Shown: positions 14,439 to 22,209 of the stretch, in pieces
How the letters are laid out: each line of letters opens with the position of its first letter
Numbering within the stretch: position 1 is the stretch's first letter
Source: CP2-2F sp034436355
GTDB lineage: Bacteria > Chloroflexota > Anaerolineae > Aggregatilineales > UBA2796
NCBI GenBank assembly: GCA_034436355.1
Contig: DAOTVQ010000002.1
Coordinates: forward strand, 70,943-134,942
DNA: 64,000 nt
Direction of reading: 5' to 3'
Notes under the pieces: model-generated
Told to the model about the DNA's origin: nothing
Database searches by the model: none
The model's input: the letters and a program-made list of their open reading frames with translations, nothing else
Made by a program: the position numbers and the translations under genes

Positions 14439-16724
14439 TTAATCACGGTTCAATTCAAGGCGCAGTTCAATCGGACCTGTTTCATCGCGCAGGATGCGGA
14501 AGCCATCTGCGGTGACGGGCAAATAGCCCTGTGCCGAGATGATCACGCTGTAACTTTCGCCGCGTGCCAGCAAGCGCGAAAGGGCAAAGCGCCCATTCAG
14601 GTCGGTAAAGGCAACATCATGCACTTCGGTCATCTGCCATGTGAAATCTGCTACGTCGAACAGCGGCTTGAGGAAGATGACCGTCACGCCGGCGATGCCC
14701 GCGTTCGTCTCGGCATCGACAATTTGCCCTTGCACCAAAACACCTTCAGCGCGCACAAAAAGGCGGATGGGGAGCTGACCAATGCCCACACGCGCCGTCG
14801 CGCTGCCCTTCACCACACCAGCAATCAGCAGTTCAATTTTGTATGACCCTTCCGGCAGCAGCCGATTCGGGCGCAAGCGCAGCCACGCGCCGCTGCCTGT
14901 CGTGGGATTTGTCCAGGGTTGGGTCACTTCAAAAAGCGGATTGTTATCCACCGTCCAGCGCCATGTGAAGGGCGTGCCGGGCGCAATATCGCGCCAATTG
15001 AAGATGGCGTATAGATCGGTGATGGTGTTTGGGAAAGTGACGCCGATCACACCACTTGGCACACCGTTGTTTAGCTCGCTGGCAAAAGTCAGGTCGGTGA
15101 ATACTTCGGTGCGGAGATCAACCTGCCCGCCTGCCATCACAAAATCGGAAGTTGCCGCTAACTGATCCTCAATGTACAGCTCTAGGCGGTAGCGTCCCGG
15201 CTGCAACGGATTATCCACCGGCGCGCTGGCAGTCAGGCTGCGCTTGCCGTTGCTGCCGCCTGACCACACCTCGTTGACTTCCGAGATGCGTAAATCTTCG
15301 TAATACCACAGCTGCCGCCACGGCAGGCCATCTTGCATATTGTTGTAGACGAATTCGGCATTAATGATGTTGGAGACAGGTAGAATGTTACCTGTATTCA
15401 CCAATTGCAGGTTTAAGTCTTGCACACCAAACAGGATGTTGGCGAACTCTGGTGTTTGGGCTGCCACGCCGCCAACCGTAATACGTGCATTGGCAATCCG
15501 CACGCCCTCGATGAACAAGATGAATTCGTAGTTGCCATTTGGGTAAATCTGCGCAGTGCTGCCGATGTACCATAAGCCGCTGCGTCCGCCGCTCCAGGTG
15601 GCAGGTGCAAGGCTAAAGGTTGGGTCTAACACGCTATCGCGCAGCACGCGCAGCTCGTAGATGATGCCATCGCGCATATTGGCATAGTCAAAGAACAAGT
15701 ACAGGCTGTTGATTCCTGAAGGCGCCGCTGTGATAACTTTGGTTGGGTTGCCGCTGAGGTCTACGCCTGAGGCAAAGAACAAGCGCCGAAACTGAGGTGC
15801 GCCGGGCGCGTTTTGGGCAATTTCTTCAAGGCTGCGCGTTGGCGGTTCAGGTGCGCTTTGCTGGGAGATCGGCGTAATTTCTAACTGTGCGGCAAGAATC
15901 AAGCCGCGTGCTAAGCGCGCCGGGCGCAGCGCGTTCACAAAGCCACTGATCGGCACACATACATCGTTCTCATCCACACGCCCATCGCCGTTGCTATCTT
16001 GAATGCGGCGGCAGCTCTGATCCACACTTTCAAACAAGCCGCTGCTGGCTGGCTCCACCGTTGGGATGCCGATCAGTCGCCCCTCAGTGTTATAGGCACC
16101 ACCGCCGCTCATACTGCCGGGCAAGGCAGCGCGTGTTTTCAGCCATGCACGGTCACCCACACGCGCTTCTGCCGTAAAACCGCTGATGGTGCCACGCACC
16201 ACACGCGCCGTGCTGCTGGCAGTCTCATCGCGCTCTGGCGCGGCATAGCCGATGAACTCAACTGTCTGGTCAAGCGTCACGTCGTCCGAATTACCCAACT
16301 CCACAAACGGCAAAAGCAAGGCGCTCCGATCCACTGGACGATCATCAAGGGTGCGCGTCACCTGCAAGACTGCCAAATCCCAACCCGTATTGGCGGAAAG
16401 CACTTCAGCGTAATACTTCGGCACAGGTGCTTCGCCAATCCGCACAGTGAGCGCGATCACAATCCGATCTGAACGGCAACCGGCAATTGGCAACGCAACA
16501 TGCGCGTTGGTCAGAATCAACCCATCGGCGCTGACAATAGTGCCAGAGCCAATGCACGAGATAACGGTTTGCCCAATGGCGTTGGTAAATACCTGCGTGA
16601 TCTGCACGGTGGCGCGCTGAAGCTGCTCCAGATCGAGCAGGCTTTGCGCGGTGCTGCGCGTTGGCGGTGGCAGGCTAAGGCAGAACAGCATCAGCGCGAA
16701 CAGAGCGCGAAATCGCTTGAACAT
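14439..16724 (-). CDS. Secreted trypsin-like serine protease with EF-hand-like loop and C-terminal carboxypeptidase-regulatory-like domain
   Basis: 761 residues. Signal peptide at about 1-27 (cleavage near STAQS). The protease domain (about 35-265) has the whole triad: His75 in LTNAHVA, Asp116 in GWDLAVL and Ser206 in PGSMSGGGAYN. Residues 243-254 (DSNGDGRVDEND) form a calcium-binding EF-hand/dockerin-like loop inserted at the end of the protease domain. About 400 residues of repeated beta-rich domains follow, with three similar segments built around YANMRDGIIYELRVL, YNNMQDGLPWRQLWY and FNWRDIAPGTPFTWRW. The C-terminus (about 665-761) is a carboxypeptidase-regulatory-like fold (VDAETNAGIAGVTVIFLKP). 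It probably cleaves proteins at the cell surface. Confidence 0.85.
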   Translation of the reverse strand: MFKRFRALFALMLFCLSLPPPTRSTAQSLLDLEQLQRATVQITQVFTNAIGQTVISCIGSGTIVSADGLILTNAHVALPIAGCRSDRIVIALTVRIGEAPVPKYYAEVLSANTGWDLAVLQVTRTLDDRPVDRSALLLPFVELGNSDDVTLDQTVEFIGYAAPERDETASSTARVVRGTISGFTAEARVGDRAWLKTRAALPGSMSGGGAYNTEGRLIGIPTVEPASSGLFESVDQSCRRIQDSNGDGRVDENDVCVPISGFVNALRPARLARGLILAAQLEITPISQQSAPEPPTRSLEEIAQNAPGAPQFRRLFFASGVDLSGNPTKVITAAPSGINSLYLFFDYANMRDGIIYELRVLRDSVLDPTFSLAPATWSGGRSGLWYIGSTAQIYPNGNYEFILFIEGVRIANARITVGGVAAQTPEFANILFGVQDLNLQLVNTGNILPVSNIINAEFVYNNMQDGLPWRQLWYYEDLRISEVNEVWSGGSNGKRSLTASAPVDNPLQPGRYRLELYIEDQLAATSDFVMAGGQVDLRTEVFTDLTFASELNNGVPSGVIGVTFPNTITDLYAIFNWRDIAPGTPFTWRWTVDNNPLFEVTQPWTNPTTGSGAWLRLRPNRLLPEGSYKIELLIAGVVKGSATARVGIGQLPIRLFVRAEGVLVQGQIVDAETNAGIAGVTVIFLKPLFDVADFTWQMTEVHDVAFTDLNGRFALSRLLARGESYSVIISAQGYLPVTADGFRILRDETGPIELRLELNRD

Positions 16725-16751
16725 AACACCCTCACACGGTTTGCAACGCGC

Positions 16752-17348
16752 TCAGAAGGTGAGCGAGCGCAAAAAAGCATCAAAATAGTGCTGATGCTTC
16801 TCGAACACATCGGCTTTTGCCTCATAGGTGATCACGACTGCCTGACCGGTGCGCAGCACAACCAGATCAAGGGCGCGCACGGTGATCGGCTCTGCCTGCA
16901 AGAACGGATTCGGGTCTATGAAGGCATAGGCATAGATCATCTGTTGCCCACGCTGACCACCGGGCAAGATGGTTGGTGTGCGGCTGAGCGAACGGTAGGC
17001 AGGTAGGCGCGAGGCACGGTCTACATCCAGCAGGTCAAGAATATCGGCAGGGCGGGCGCCGCTGCCAATCGGGATCAACTGTAGGCGAATGGTCGTTTTG
17101 AAAGGCAGCGCGGCGGGGTCTTGGGCGCGCAGCACAAAGCGGCTGCCGCCTTCTTCCAACAGCCAACGAGCAGGGTAGCGCGCTGTAATGCCTGCCTCGC
17201 GGTTGATGAATGGATAGGTTGCACCCACAATACCCTCGCGGTAGTTGAAGCCATATAGCACAGCCACCAGCGCCGCCACAATCACCAAATAACTTGCCAA
17301 GCGCTGCCGAATGCTCAACGGCGCAGCGTACTCTTCGATCCGCATCAA
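16752..17348 (-). CDS. Hypothetical single-pass membrane protein
   Basis: 198 residues with one N-terminal membrane helix (about 18-35, LVIVAALVAVLYGFNY) and an extracytoplasmic domain beginning with TARYPARWLLEEGGSRF, a phrase like that in PsbP-type or lipoprotein beta-sandwich domains. The rest is alternating beta strands with no catalytic motif. It overlaps the PrsW-like gene by 4 bases (ATGA) and is followed 27 bases later by the protease gene, so the three are probably coexpressed and may act at the same membrane site. Confidence 0.65.
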   Translation of the reverse strand: MMRIEEYAAPLSIRQRLASYLVIVAALVAVLYGFNYREGIVGATYPFINREAGITARYPARWLLEEGGSRFVLRAQDPAALPFKTTIRLQLIPIGSGARPADILDLLDVDRASRLPAYRSLSRTPTILPGGQRGQQMIYAYAFIDPNPFLQAEPITVRALDLVVLRTGQAVVITYEAKADVFEKHQHYFDAFLRSLTF

Positions 17349-18241
17349 CGCACCCCAGAAGCGCGCAGCATCTCGCGTTCGTCGGCACTACGGACGAGGA
17401 AACTCATCGCAGTGAACAAGACCACCACCAAAAAAACTGCCATACCCAAACCGTAAATGGCGTTGTTGGAAGTAGATGTGCGCGAGACGCCAGAGACGAT
17501 CAAGCCGGCGCGAATGACGATGGAGAGTGCGTTGAAAAGCGACGCGATCAATAAGCCGATCAATGGTGTGAAGATGGAGACAGTCGGCTTACGCATGTCG
17601 TAGAGCGCAAAAGCCATGATTGGGCTGATGGCAACCTGCGCTAAGGTGATCTCGGTCATGCGAAGTGCAGCAGAAGGCAAGCTCAGCGTGTTGTTCAGCG
17701 CAAAATGAATGTTGAGCGCAGTTGCAAAGCCGATGGCAGCCGCCATCGCGTAAGCAACGGCATCCAGGCGCGTGTTCAGATCGGTGCGCCACACGCTGTA
17801 ACGCAGCACGGCATATTTCAAGAATTCATGCACAACGCCGATGGTCAGCATATAGCCGATAATGCGGTTTAAGCCGCTGGCGGTGCTAAGCCATTCTTCG
17901 GTGCTGAAAAGTTCCGTCAGCGGGATGGCAACCCCGCTGGCAACTAAACCACCCAGCACCAACACCGCGATCAGGTTGCGGCGCGGCTGCAAGGCACGCC
18001 GTTCTGCTGTGTAGGAAATGCCTAGCCACAAGCACAAAGGCAGCGCCGCATAGCCAAAACTGAGGGCGCGCTCCAGGCTGTTGGGCAGCCTTAACTCGAA
18101 CAGGCGCGCCCCAAAGACCAATGCCGCCGTGATGATCAATAACAAGGACGCTTCAAGCCACGCGGTGCGCCACACGCGCCGATGCAGGTGCCGATCTCCT
18201 TCTTCGCGCTGCGGCGTAAGCAGATAGGGTTGAGAAGTCAA
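17345..18241 (-). CDS. Degenerate PrsW-like polytopic membrane protein
   Basis: 298 residues starting at TTG 18241, with GAGGTGG 8-9 bases upstream. About eight hydrophobic helices. The PrsW glutamic-type intramembrane protease motifs are present in outline: EExxK is VHEFLKY (His138-Glu139-Lys142), and the second motif reads GFATALNI near residues 171-178, where PrsW proteins have Glu before Asn. The third-motif His is not found in the matching helix (AISPIMAFALYD). It is therefore related to the family but probably not an active protease. First gene of the minus-strand cluster. Confidence 0.65.
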   Translation of the reverse strand: MTSQPYLLTPQREEGDRHLHRRVWRTAWLEASLLLIITAALVFGARLFELRLPNSLERALSFGYAALPLCLWLGISYTAERRALQPRRNLIAVLVLGGLVASGVAIPLTELFSTEEWLSTASGLNRIIGYMLTIGVVHEFLKYAVLRYSVWRTDLNTRLDAVAYAMAAAIGFATALNIHFALNNTLSLPSAALRMTEITLAQVAISPIMAFALYDMRKPTVSIFTPLIGLLIASLFNALSIVIRAGLIVSGVSRTSTSNNAIYGLGMAVFLVVVLFTAMSFLVRSADEREMLRASGVR

Positions 18242-18275
18242 AAGTGTGCCACCTCACAGCCAACGTTCAGGGTAG

Positions 18276-18304
18276 ATTGTGGCACATTCACGGTCACATT
18301 TCAA
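18276..18304 (-). promoter_or_regulatory. Probable promoter of the minus-strand PrsW-like/protease/sugar transferase cluster
   Basis: On the minus strand TTGAAA (18304-18299), 17 bases, then CACAAT (18281-18276). It lies 35 bases before the TTG start at 18241. Confidence 0.55.
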
Positions 18305-18365
18305 GGCACACACGCTGAGGGCGTGATGATAGCCTAGCAGACGGCAGCAGGGCAGCCTACTCTAG

Positions 18366-18391
18366 CCCTTTCCCCGCAGACAGGGAAAGGG
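18366..18391. repeat. Inverted repeat, strong hairpin
   Basis: A perfect 9-base-pair stem CCCTTTCCC/GGGAAAGGG (18366-18374 with 18383-18391) and an 8-base loop. It lies between two divergent promoters. It could be a terminator for read-through or a remnant of a dispersed repeat; nothing shows which. Confidence 0.5.
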
Positions 18392-18425
18392 AATTAGACG
18401 ATCTGGGGAGTCCCGCCTATGGAGT

Positions 18426-18458
18426 GGGGTGAATGACTCGGCAGATGATAGTCACCCC
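18426..18458. repeat. Second inverted repeat in the same spacer
   Basis: GGGGTGA (18426-18432) pairs with TCACCCC (18452-18458) around a 19-base spacer, only 35 bases after the previous hairpin and 28 bases before the -35 box of the T-box transcript. It may be an operator or a second hairpin of the same element. Confidence 0.4.
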
Positions 18459-18485
18459 GTTCACCTTTCTCCACCTTTTGCACCA

Positions 18486-18514
18486 TTGACTTAAATAGCC
18501 TTTTGTACTATTCT
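18486..18514 (+). promoter_or_regulatory. Promoter of the T-box / thrS transcript
   Basis: TTGACT (18486-18491), a 17-base spacer and TATTCT (18509-18514). Transcription should begin near 18521, just ahead of the T-box stem I. Confidence 0.7.
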
Positions 18515-18520
18515 GGATGT

Positions 18521-18800
18521 ATAAGACCATACCCACAGGCAGTGATCGGGACGAGTAGCTGACGTGCCCACGGCTTAACAGGGAAAAACGCCGCGACTGA
18601 GAGCGTTTTTAGCCCGCCGCAGCCAAAACCACCCGTGAGCCAAGCGGTGAACCCGCGCTTTGTGTGCGTCACTAGCCGTCTTCGGGCTGCTCCCGTTACA
18701 GGGCAATCTAAAGGGCTTGCGAGGCATACTCGCGGCTGAATTTGGGTGGAACCGCGATCTAATCCCTCGCCCCAGTCTGTTGGGCGTGGGATTTTTGTTC
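18521..18800 (+). promoter_or_regulatory. T-box riboswitch, threonine-specific, upstream of the thrS unit
   Basis: The T-box sequence GGGTGGAACCGCG is at 18744-18756, with the UGGN bulge that pairs with the uncharged tRNA end; CGCGG (18731-18735) and CCGCG (18752-18756) close the antiterminator. An intrinsic terminator follows: AATCCC-T-CGCCC with GGGCG-T-GGGATT, 18761-18795, then T residues. Stem I can be folded from GACG (18550-18553) with CGTC (18677-18680), an AGTAGC/CTAGC internal loop, and TGACG (18560-18564) with CGTCA (18667-18671). Above it CACGGCTT pairs with AAGCGGTG, which leaves ACC at 18651-18653 as the specifier, a Thr codon. This agrees with the downstream thrS. Confidence 0.9.
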
Positions 18801-18819
18801 TGATGATGGAGTAAGACTG

Positions 18820-19191
18820 ATGATTCCCATTTTGAAGCGGGTTTGGATCGAGCAAGCCAACATGGAAGGCTTCGACCCTTACCAAGACAGCACCGATGTG
18901 ATGGTAGAGACTTACGACGGGCAAACATGGCTCTCGCACTTTGTGACCATTCCCTTTTTGCAGCGCCAAATGTTCGTCAGCCGTGAGGTGGCAGAAGATG
19001 AGGCGCAGCTTTTGCCCGTGCGCTTTATCCCATTGGAAACACCGCACGTCATCATCGAGAATTTGCTGACAGAAACAATTGAGGATGCTGTTGATAACTT
19101 GCTGACGCTCGGCACTTTCGAGAGCGTGTTTATGCGCTATTCCGAGCCGACCTTGCTGCCCGAAGGAGGTGAGGCGCTCAGCCAGTTATGA
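18820..19191 (+). CDS. Hypothetical 123-residue protein in the T-box-controlled thrS unit
   Basis: Begins at ATG 18820 with GGAG 9 bases upstream, directly after the T-box terminator. It is acidic (many Glu and Asp), has no signal peptide or membrane segment, and contains FDPYQDSTDVMVETYDG and RFIPLETPHVIIENLL. The composition suggests a soluble cytoplasmic alpha/beta protein. No family recognised. Its place between a threonine-sensing leader and thrS means that it should rise when charged tRNA-Thr runs low; whether it has a role in threonine supply or translation is unknown. Confidence 0.75.
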   Translation: MIPILKRVWIEQANMEGFDPYQDSTDVMVETYDGQTWLSHFVTIPFLQRQMFVSREVAEDEAQLLPVRFIPLETPHVIIENLLTETIEDAVDNLLTLGTFESVFMRYSEPTLLPEGGEALSQL

Positions 19192-19265
19192 CCGATAGCG
19201 AAAGCGAGACTAGCACGGCGGCTGCCACACGCCGTCCCCAGTTTGTTAGAGGCATGTGCGGCTGA
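19188..19265 (+). CDS. Possible 25-codon ORF overlapping the 123-residue protein stop
   Basis: ATG 19188 overlaps the preceding stop (ATGA), and GAAGGAGGTGAG lies upstream at 19162-19173, a strong Shine-Dalgarno sequence but about 14 bases from the ATG. The product would be 25 residues, Ser/Thr/Arg-rich. It could be an expressed leader for thrS or chance; there is no homology evidence. Confidence 0.25.
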   Translation: MTDSESETSTAAATRRPQFVRGMCG

Positions 19266-19352
19266 TTTTGAGGATCGCGGCGCACTGCACCTGCCTGTGC
19301 CTGTTCATTGCCGCCGATCCCTTCGCACCTACCCTACACAAGTTGAGGAACT

Positions 19353-21158
19353 ATGTCCGAACGTTACGAAGAAAGCCAACTCTACCGCATTCGCCACTCA
19401 TTGGCGCACGTTATGGCACAAGCTGTGCTGGAAATCTTTCCTGAAGGGCGTGTTGCCATCGGTCCGCCCATCGAAGATGGCTTCTACTACGACTTTGATC
19501 TGCCGCGCCAGTTGAACGAAGCTGACCTTGCGGATATTGAAGGAAGAATGCGCCGCATTATCGGCGGAAACTTCCCCTTTACGCGCCGTGAGGTGAGCGC
19601 TGAGGAGGCACGCCAAATCTTTGCCAACCAGCCCTACAAACTGGAATTGATTGACGGCTTAGAGCGCGGCGGCTACGATGAAAATGGCAATAAGATCGCA
19701 GAGTCGCCCGTCATCAGCACGTATAAGCAGGATTCCTTCGAGGATTTGTGCCGCGGTCCGCATGTGGCGTATACGGGCGAACTGAATCCAAACGCCTTCA
19801 AACTGATGAGCATTGCCGGTGCCTATTGGCGCGGCGACTCGAACCGTCCGCAGTTGCAGCGCATTTACGGCACGGCATGGCAGAGCGCCGCCGAGCTGGA
19901 AGAATACCTGCACCACCTTGAGCAGGCAAAGGCACGCGATCACCGCAAACTCGGTGAGCAGCTTGGCTTGTTCACGTTCAGCCCGTTGGTTGGCAAAGGC
20001 TTGCCACTGTGGAAGCCCAAAGGTGCCATCCTGCGCGATACACTAGAGCGCTTCTTGCGTGCAGAACAGATGCGCGTTGGCTACCAGCCTGTGGTGACGC
20101 CGCACATCGCCAAAGTGGAACTCTACCGCACGTCGGGACATTATCCCTACTACGCCGATAGCCAGTTCCCACCGATGCAGGTGGACGATGAAGAATTCAT
20201 GCCCAAGCCCATGAACTGCCCACACCACATCGAAATTTACCGCAGCGAGCCACGCAGCTACCGTGACTTGCCGGTGCGCTACGCTGAGTTCGGCACGGTT
20301 TACCGCTATGAACAAAGCGGTGAACTGACGGGCTTGACGCGGGTGCGCGGCTTCACGCAAGACGACGCCCACGTTTTTGCCACACCCGAACAACTTGAGG
20401 ATGAGTTCATCGGCGTCGTGCGGCTGATTCAGCGCATCTTTGACCTGATGGGCTTTAACGATTTCCGCGCCCGCATCGGCACGCGAGACCCAAACAGCGA
20501 AAAGTATGTGGGTGCGCCCGAACTGTGGGAAAAAGCGACGGCAGCCATCATCAATGCTGCGGATAAGGTTGGGCTGAACTACTATGTGGCAGAAGGTGAG
20601 GCTGCCTTCTACGGACCCAAGCTCGATTTCATCTTCCGTGATGTGCTAAAGCGCGAATGGCAGCTTGGCACGGTGCAGGTGGACTACAACTTGCCCGAAC
20701 GCTTTGGGCTGGAATACATGGGTGAGGATAATCAACCGCACCGCCCAGTCATGATTCACCGTGCGCCCTTCGGCAGCATGGAGCGCTTCGTCGCCATTTT
20801 GATCGAACATTTTGGCGGCGCGTTCCCAGTCTGGTTGGCACCTGTGCAGGTGCGCCTGATCCCGGTGGCAGATCGGCATGTGCCATACCTGCGCGAGGTG
20901 GCGGCGAAACTGGCAGAAGTCGGTTTGCGCGCTGATGTGGACGACGGCAAAGAGCGCATGAACGCCAAGATTCGCAATGCACAGGGCGAAAAAATTCCCT
21001 ACATGCTGATCGCCGGTGATTGGGATGTAGAGAGTGGCGCGGTTTCGGTGCGCCTTCGCAGCGGTGAGGATTTAGGTGGAATGCCCGTTGCCGAGTTCAT
21101 TCGCAAGGCACAGCAGATCGCCGAGTCCAAATCGCAGCAGTTAATGCCGCAAGCCTAA
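19353..21158 (+). CDS. thrS: Threonyl-tRNA synthetase lacking the N-terminal TGS domain
   Basis: 601 residues; E. coli ThrRS has 642. The protein begins almost directly with the editing domain: HxxxH is His15 and His19 in RHSLAHVMAQ, with DLCRGPHVA completing the editing zinc-like site. The class II core has motif 2 (YRYEQSGELTGLTRVRGF) with the zinc ligand region around PMNCPHHIEIYR, motif 3 (HRAPFGSMERFVAI) and a C-terminal anticodon-binding domain (about 500-595). The TGS domain of about 60 residues is absent, a natural variant in some lineages. Start ATG 19353 follows GAGGA. Controlled by the T-box at 18521-18800. Confidence 0.96.
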   Translation: MSERYEESQLYRIRHSLAHVMAQAVLEIFPEGRVAIGPPIEDGFYYDFDLPRQLNEADLADIEGRMRRIIGGNFPFTRREVSAEEARQIFANQPYKLELIDGLERGGYDENGNKIAESPVISTYKQDSFEDLCRGPHVAYTGELNPNAFKLMSIAGAYWRGDSNRPQLQRIYGTAWQSAAELEEYLHHLEQAKARDHRKLGEQLGLFTFSPLVGKGLPLWKPKGAILRDTLERFLRAEQMRVGYQPVVTPHIAKVELYRTSGHYPYYADSQFPPMQVDDEEFMPKPMNCPHHIEIYRSEPRSYRDLPVRYAEFGTVYRYEQSGELTGLTRVRGFTQDDAHVFATPEQLEDEFIGVVRLIQRIFDLMGFNDFRARIGTRDPNSEKYVGAPELWEKATAAIINAADKVGLNYYVAEGEAAFYGPKLDFIFRDVLKREWQLGTVQVDYNLPERFGLEYMGEDNQPHRPVMIHRAPFGSMERFVAILIEHFGGAFPVWLAPVQVRLIPVADRHVPYLREVAAKLAEVGLRADVDDGKERMNAKIRNAQGEKIPYMLIAGDWDVESGAVSVRLRSGEDLGGMPVAEFIRKAQQIAESKSQQLMPQA

Positions 21159-22204
21159 ACTTCAAAGGGCGAGTCGTCGAGCAGCAAGTCTGACGACTCG
21201 CCTTCTTCAACCTCATCCGCCTCAGCCGTGCCGTGTGCAGCGCGCCCGTTCGCCTTGATCGGCACGATCTTTTCTGTGCCGCGCTCTTTGTTGATGCTGA
21301 ACCGATCAAAATCACGTGCCACGTAGGTATTGGGAAAGATTGCTTGTGCTTCCGCCAGCACATCGCGCTCTCGGCTGCGCCGCGAAAGGTGTGTGAGGAT
21401 CAGCGTGCCAACGTTTGCCTCCACTGCCAACTGTGCAGCTGCGGCTGCCGTCATATGCCCAAATTGCTGTGCCATTTCGGCATCCGCGCTCAGATAGGTT
21501 GATTCAATTACCAAAGCATGAGCGCCGCGCACATAGTCCAGAATGTTATCGGTGCGTCCGACATCGCCCGTGTGGACATAGCGCGCACCGGGAATATCTG
21601 CGCCTAGCACCTCATCAGGCTGTACAGTGCGTCCGTTAGGCAGCGTCACCACCTCACCGCGTACTAAGCGCGCCCGCTCAGGTCCAGGCGGCACGCCGAG
21701 CGCCTCTGCCTTTTCCACAAGGAACGGACGCCGCGCCTTCTCTTGGAAGATGAACCCCAAACAGCCTGCACCACGATGCGTCACCGGGAAGGCACTCACG
21801 CTAAAATCACGGTTTTCAAAGAAGGTGCCGGGCTGCAAATCCACCAAGTGCAGCGGAATGGGCAGCTTCTCGTTGCGAAACACAACGCGGTAGATTAAAT
21901 CCTGCACGCGGTCGAGCGCCCAGCGGCTGCCGTAAATTTCGAGCACATCTAGGCTTTCCCAACGCACCAACGTCGAGAGCAAGCCCGCCAAGCCCAAGAT
22001 GTGATCGAGATGTCCATGCGTTATCAAAATGCGGTTCAGCCGCTTAAAGCCGACGCCACTCCGCAAGATTTGGCGCTGTGTGCCTTCGCCGCAGTCAATC
22101 AGGAAGCGGTATTCTTTTGCCATCACCATCTGCGCGGAAAGCCCACGATGCACCGACGGCGCAGAGGCAGAAGTCCCTAAGAAAAGCAGTTCAAACATGC
22201 CCAA
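21155..22204 (-). CDS. rnz: Ribonuclease Z (tRNA 3'-processing beta-lactamase-fold nuclease)
   Basis: 349 residues. The metallo-beta-lactamase fold begins FELLFLGTSASAPS and has the motif HxHxDH in ITHGHLDHILGL; later zinc ligands are in FPVTHRGAGCLGF, YVHTGDVGRT and LILTHLSRR. It cuts tRNA precursors after the discriminator base. The exosite-like insertion is reduced. A C-terminal acidic tail of about 35 residues (DEVEEGESSDLLLDD) goes beyond the usual 300-310 residues. It follows the GT39-like gene by 5 bases and overlaps the thrS end by 4 bases. Confidence 0.9.
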   Translation of the reverse strand: MGMFELLFLGTSASAPSVHRGLSAQMVMAKEYRFLIDCGEGTQRQILRSGVGFKRLNRILITHGHLDHILGLAGLLSTLVRWESLDVLEIYGSRWALDRVQDLIYRVVFRNEKLPIPLHLVDLQPGTFFENRDFSVSAFPVTHRGAGCLGFIFQEKARRPFLVEKAEALGVPPGPERARLVRGEVVTLPNGRTVQPDEVLGADIPGARYVHTGDVGRTDNILDYVRGAHALVIESTYLSADAEMAQQFGHMTAAAAAQLAVEANVGTLILTHLSRRSRERDVLAEAQAIFPNTYVARDFDRFSINKERGTEKIVPIKANGRAAHGTAEADEVEEGESSDLLLDDSPFEV

Positions 22205-22209
22205 TATGC

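Noticed and set aside
18242..18819. tRNA or other structural RNA gene in the long spacer
   Set aside because: Checked for a cloverleaf; the conserved structure is explained by the T-box leader and two hairpins.
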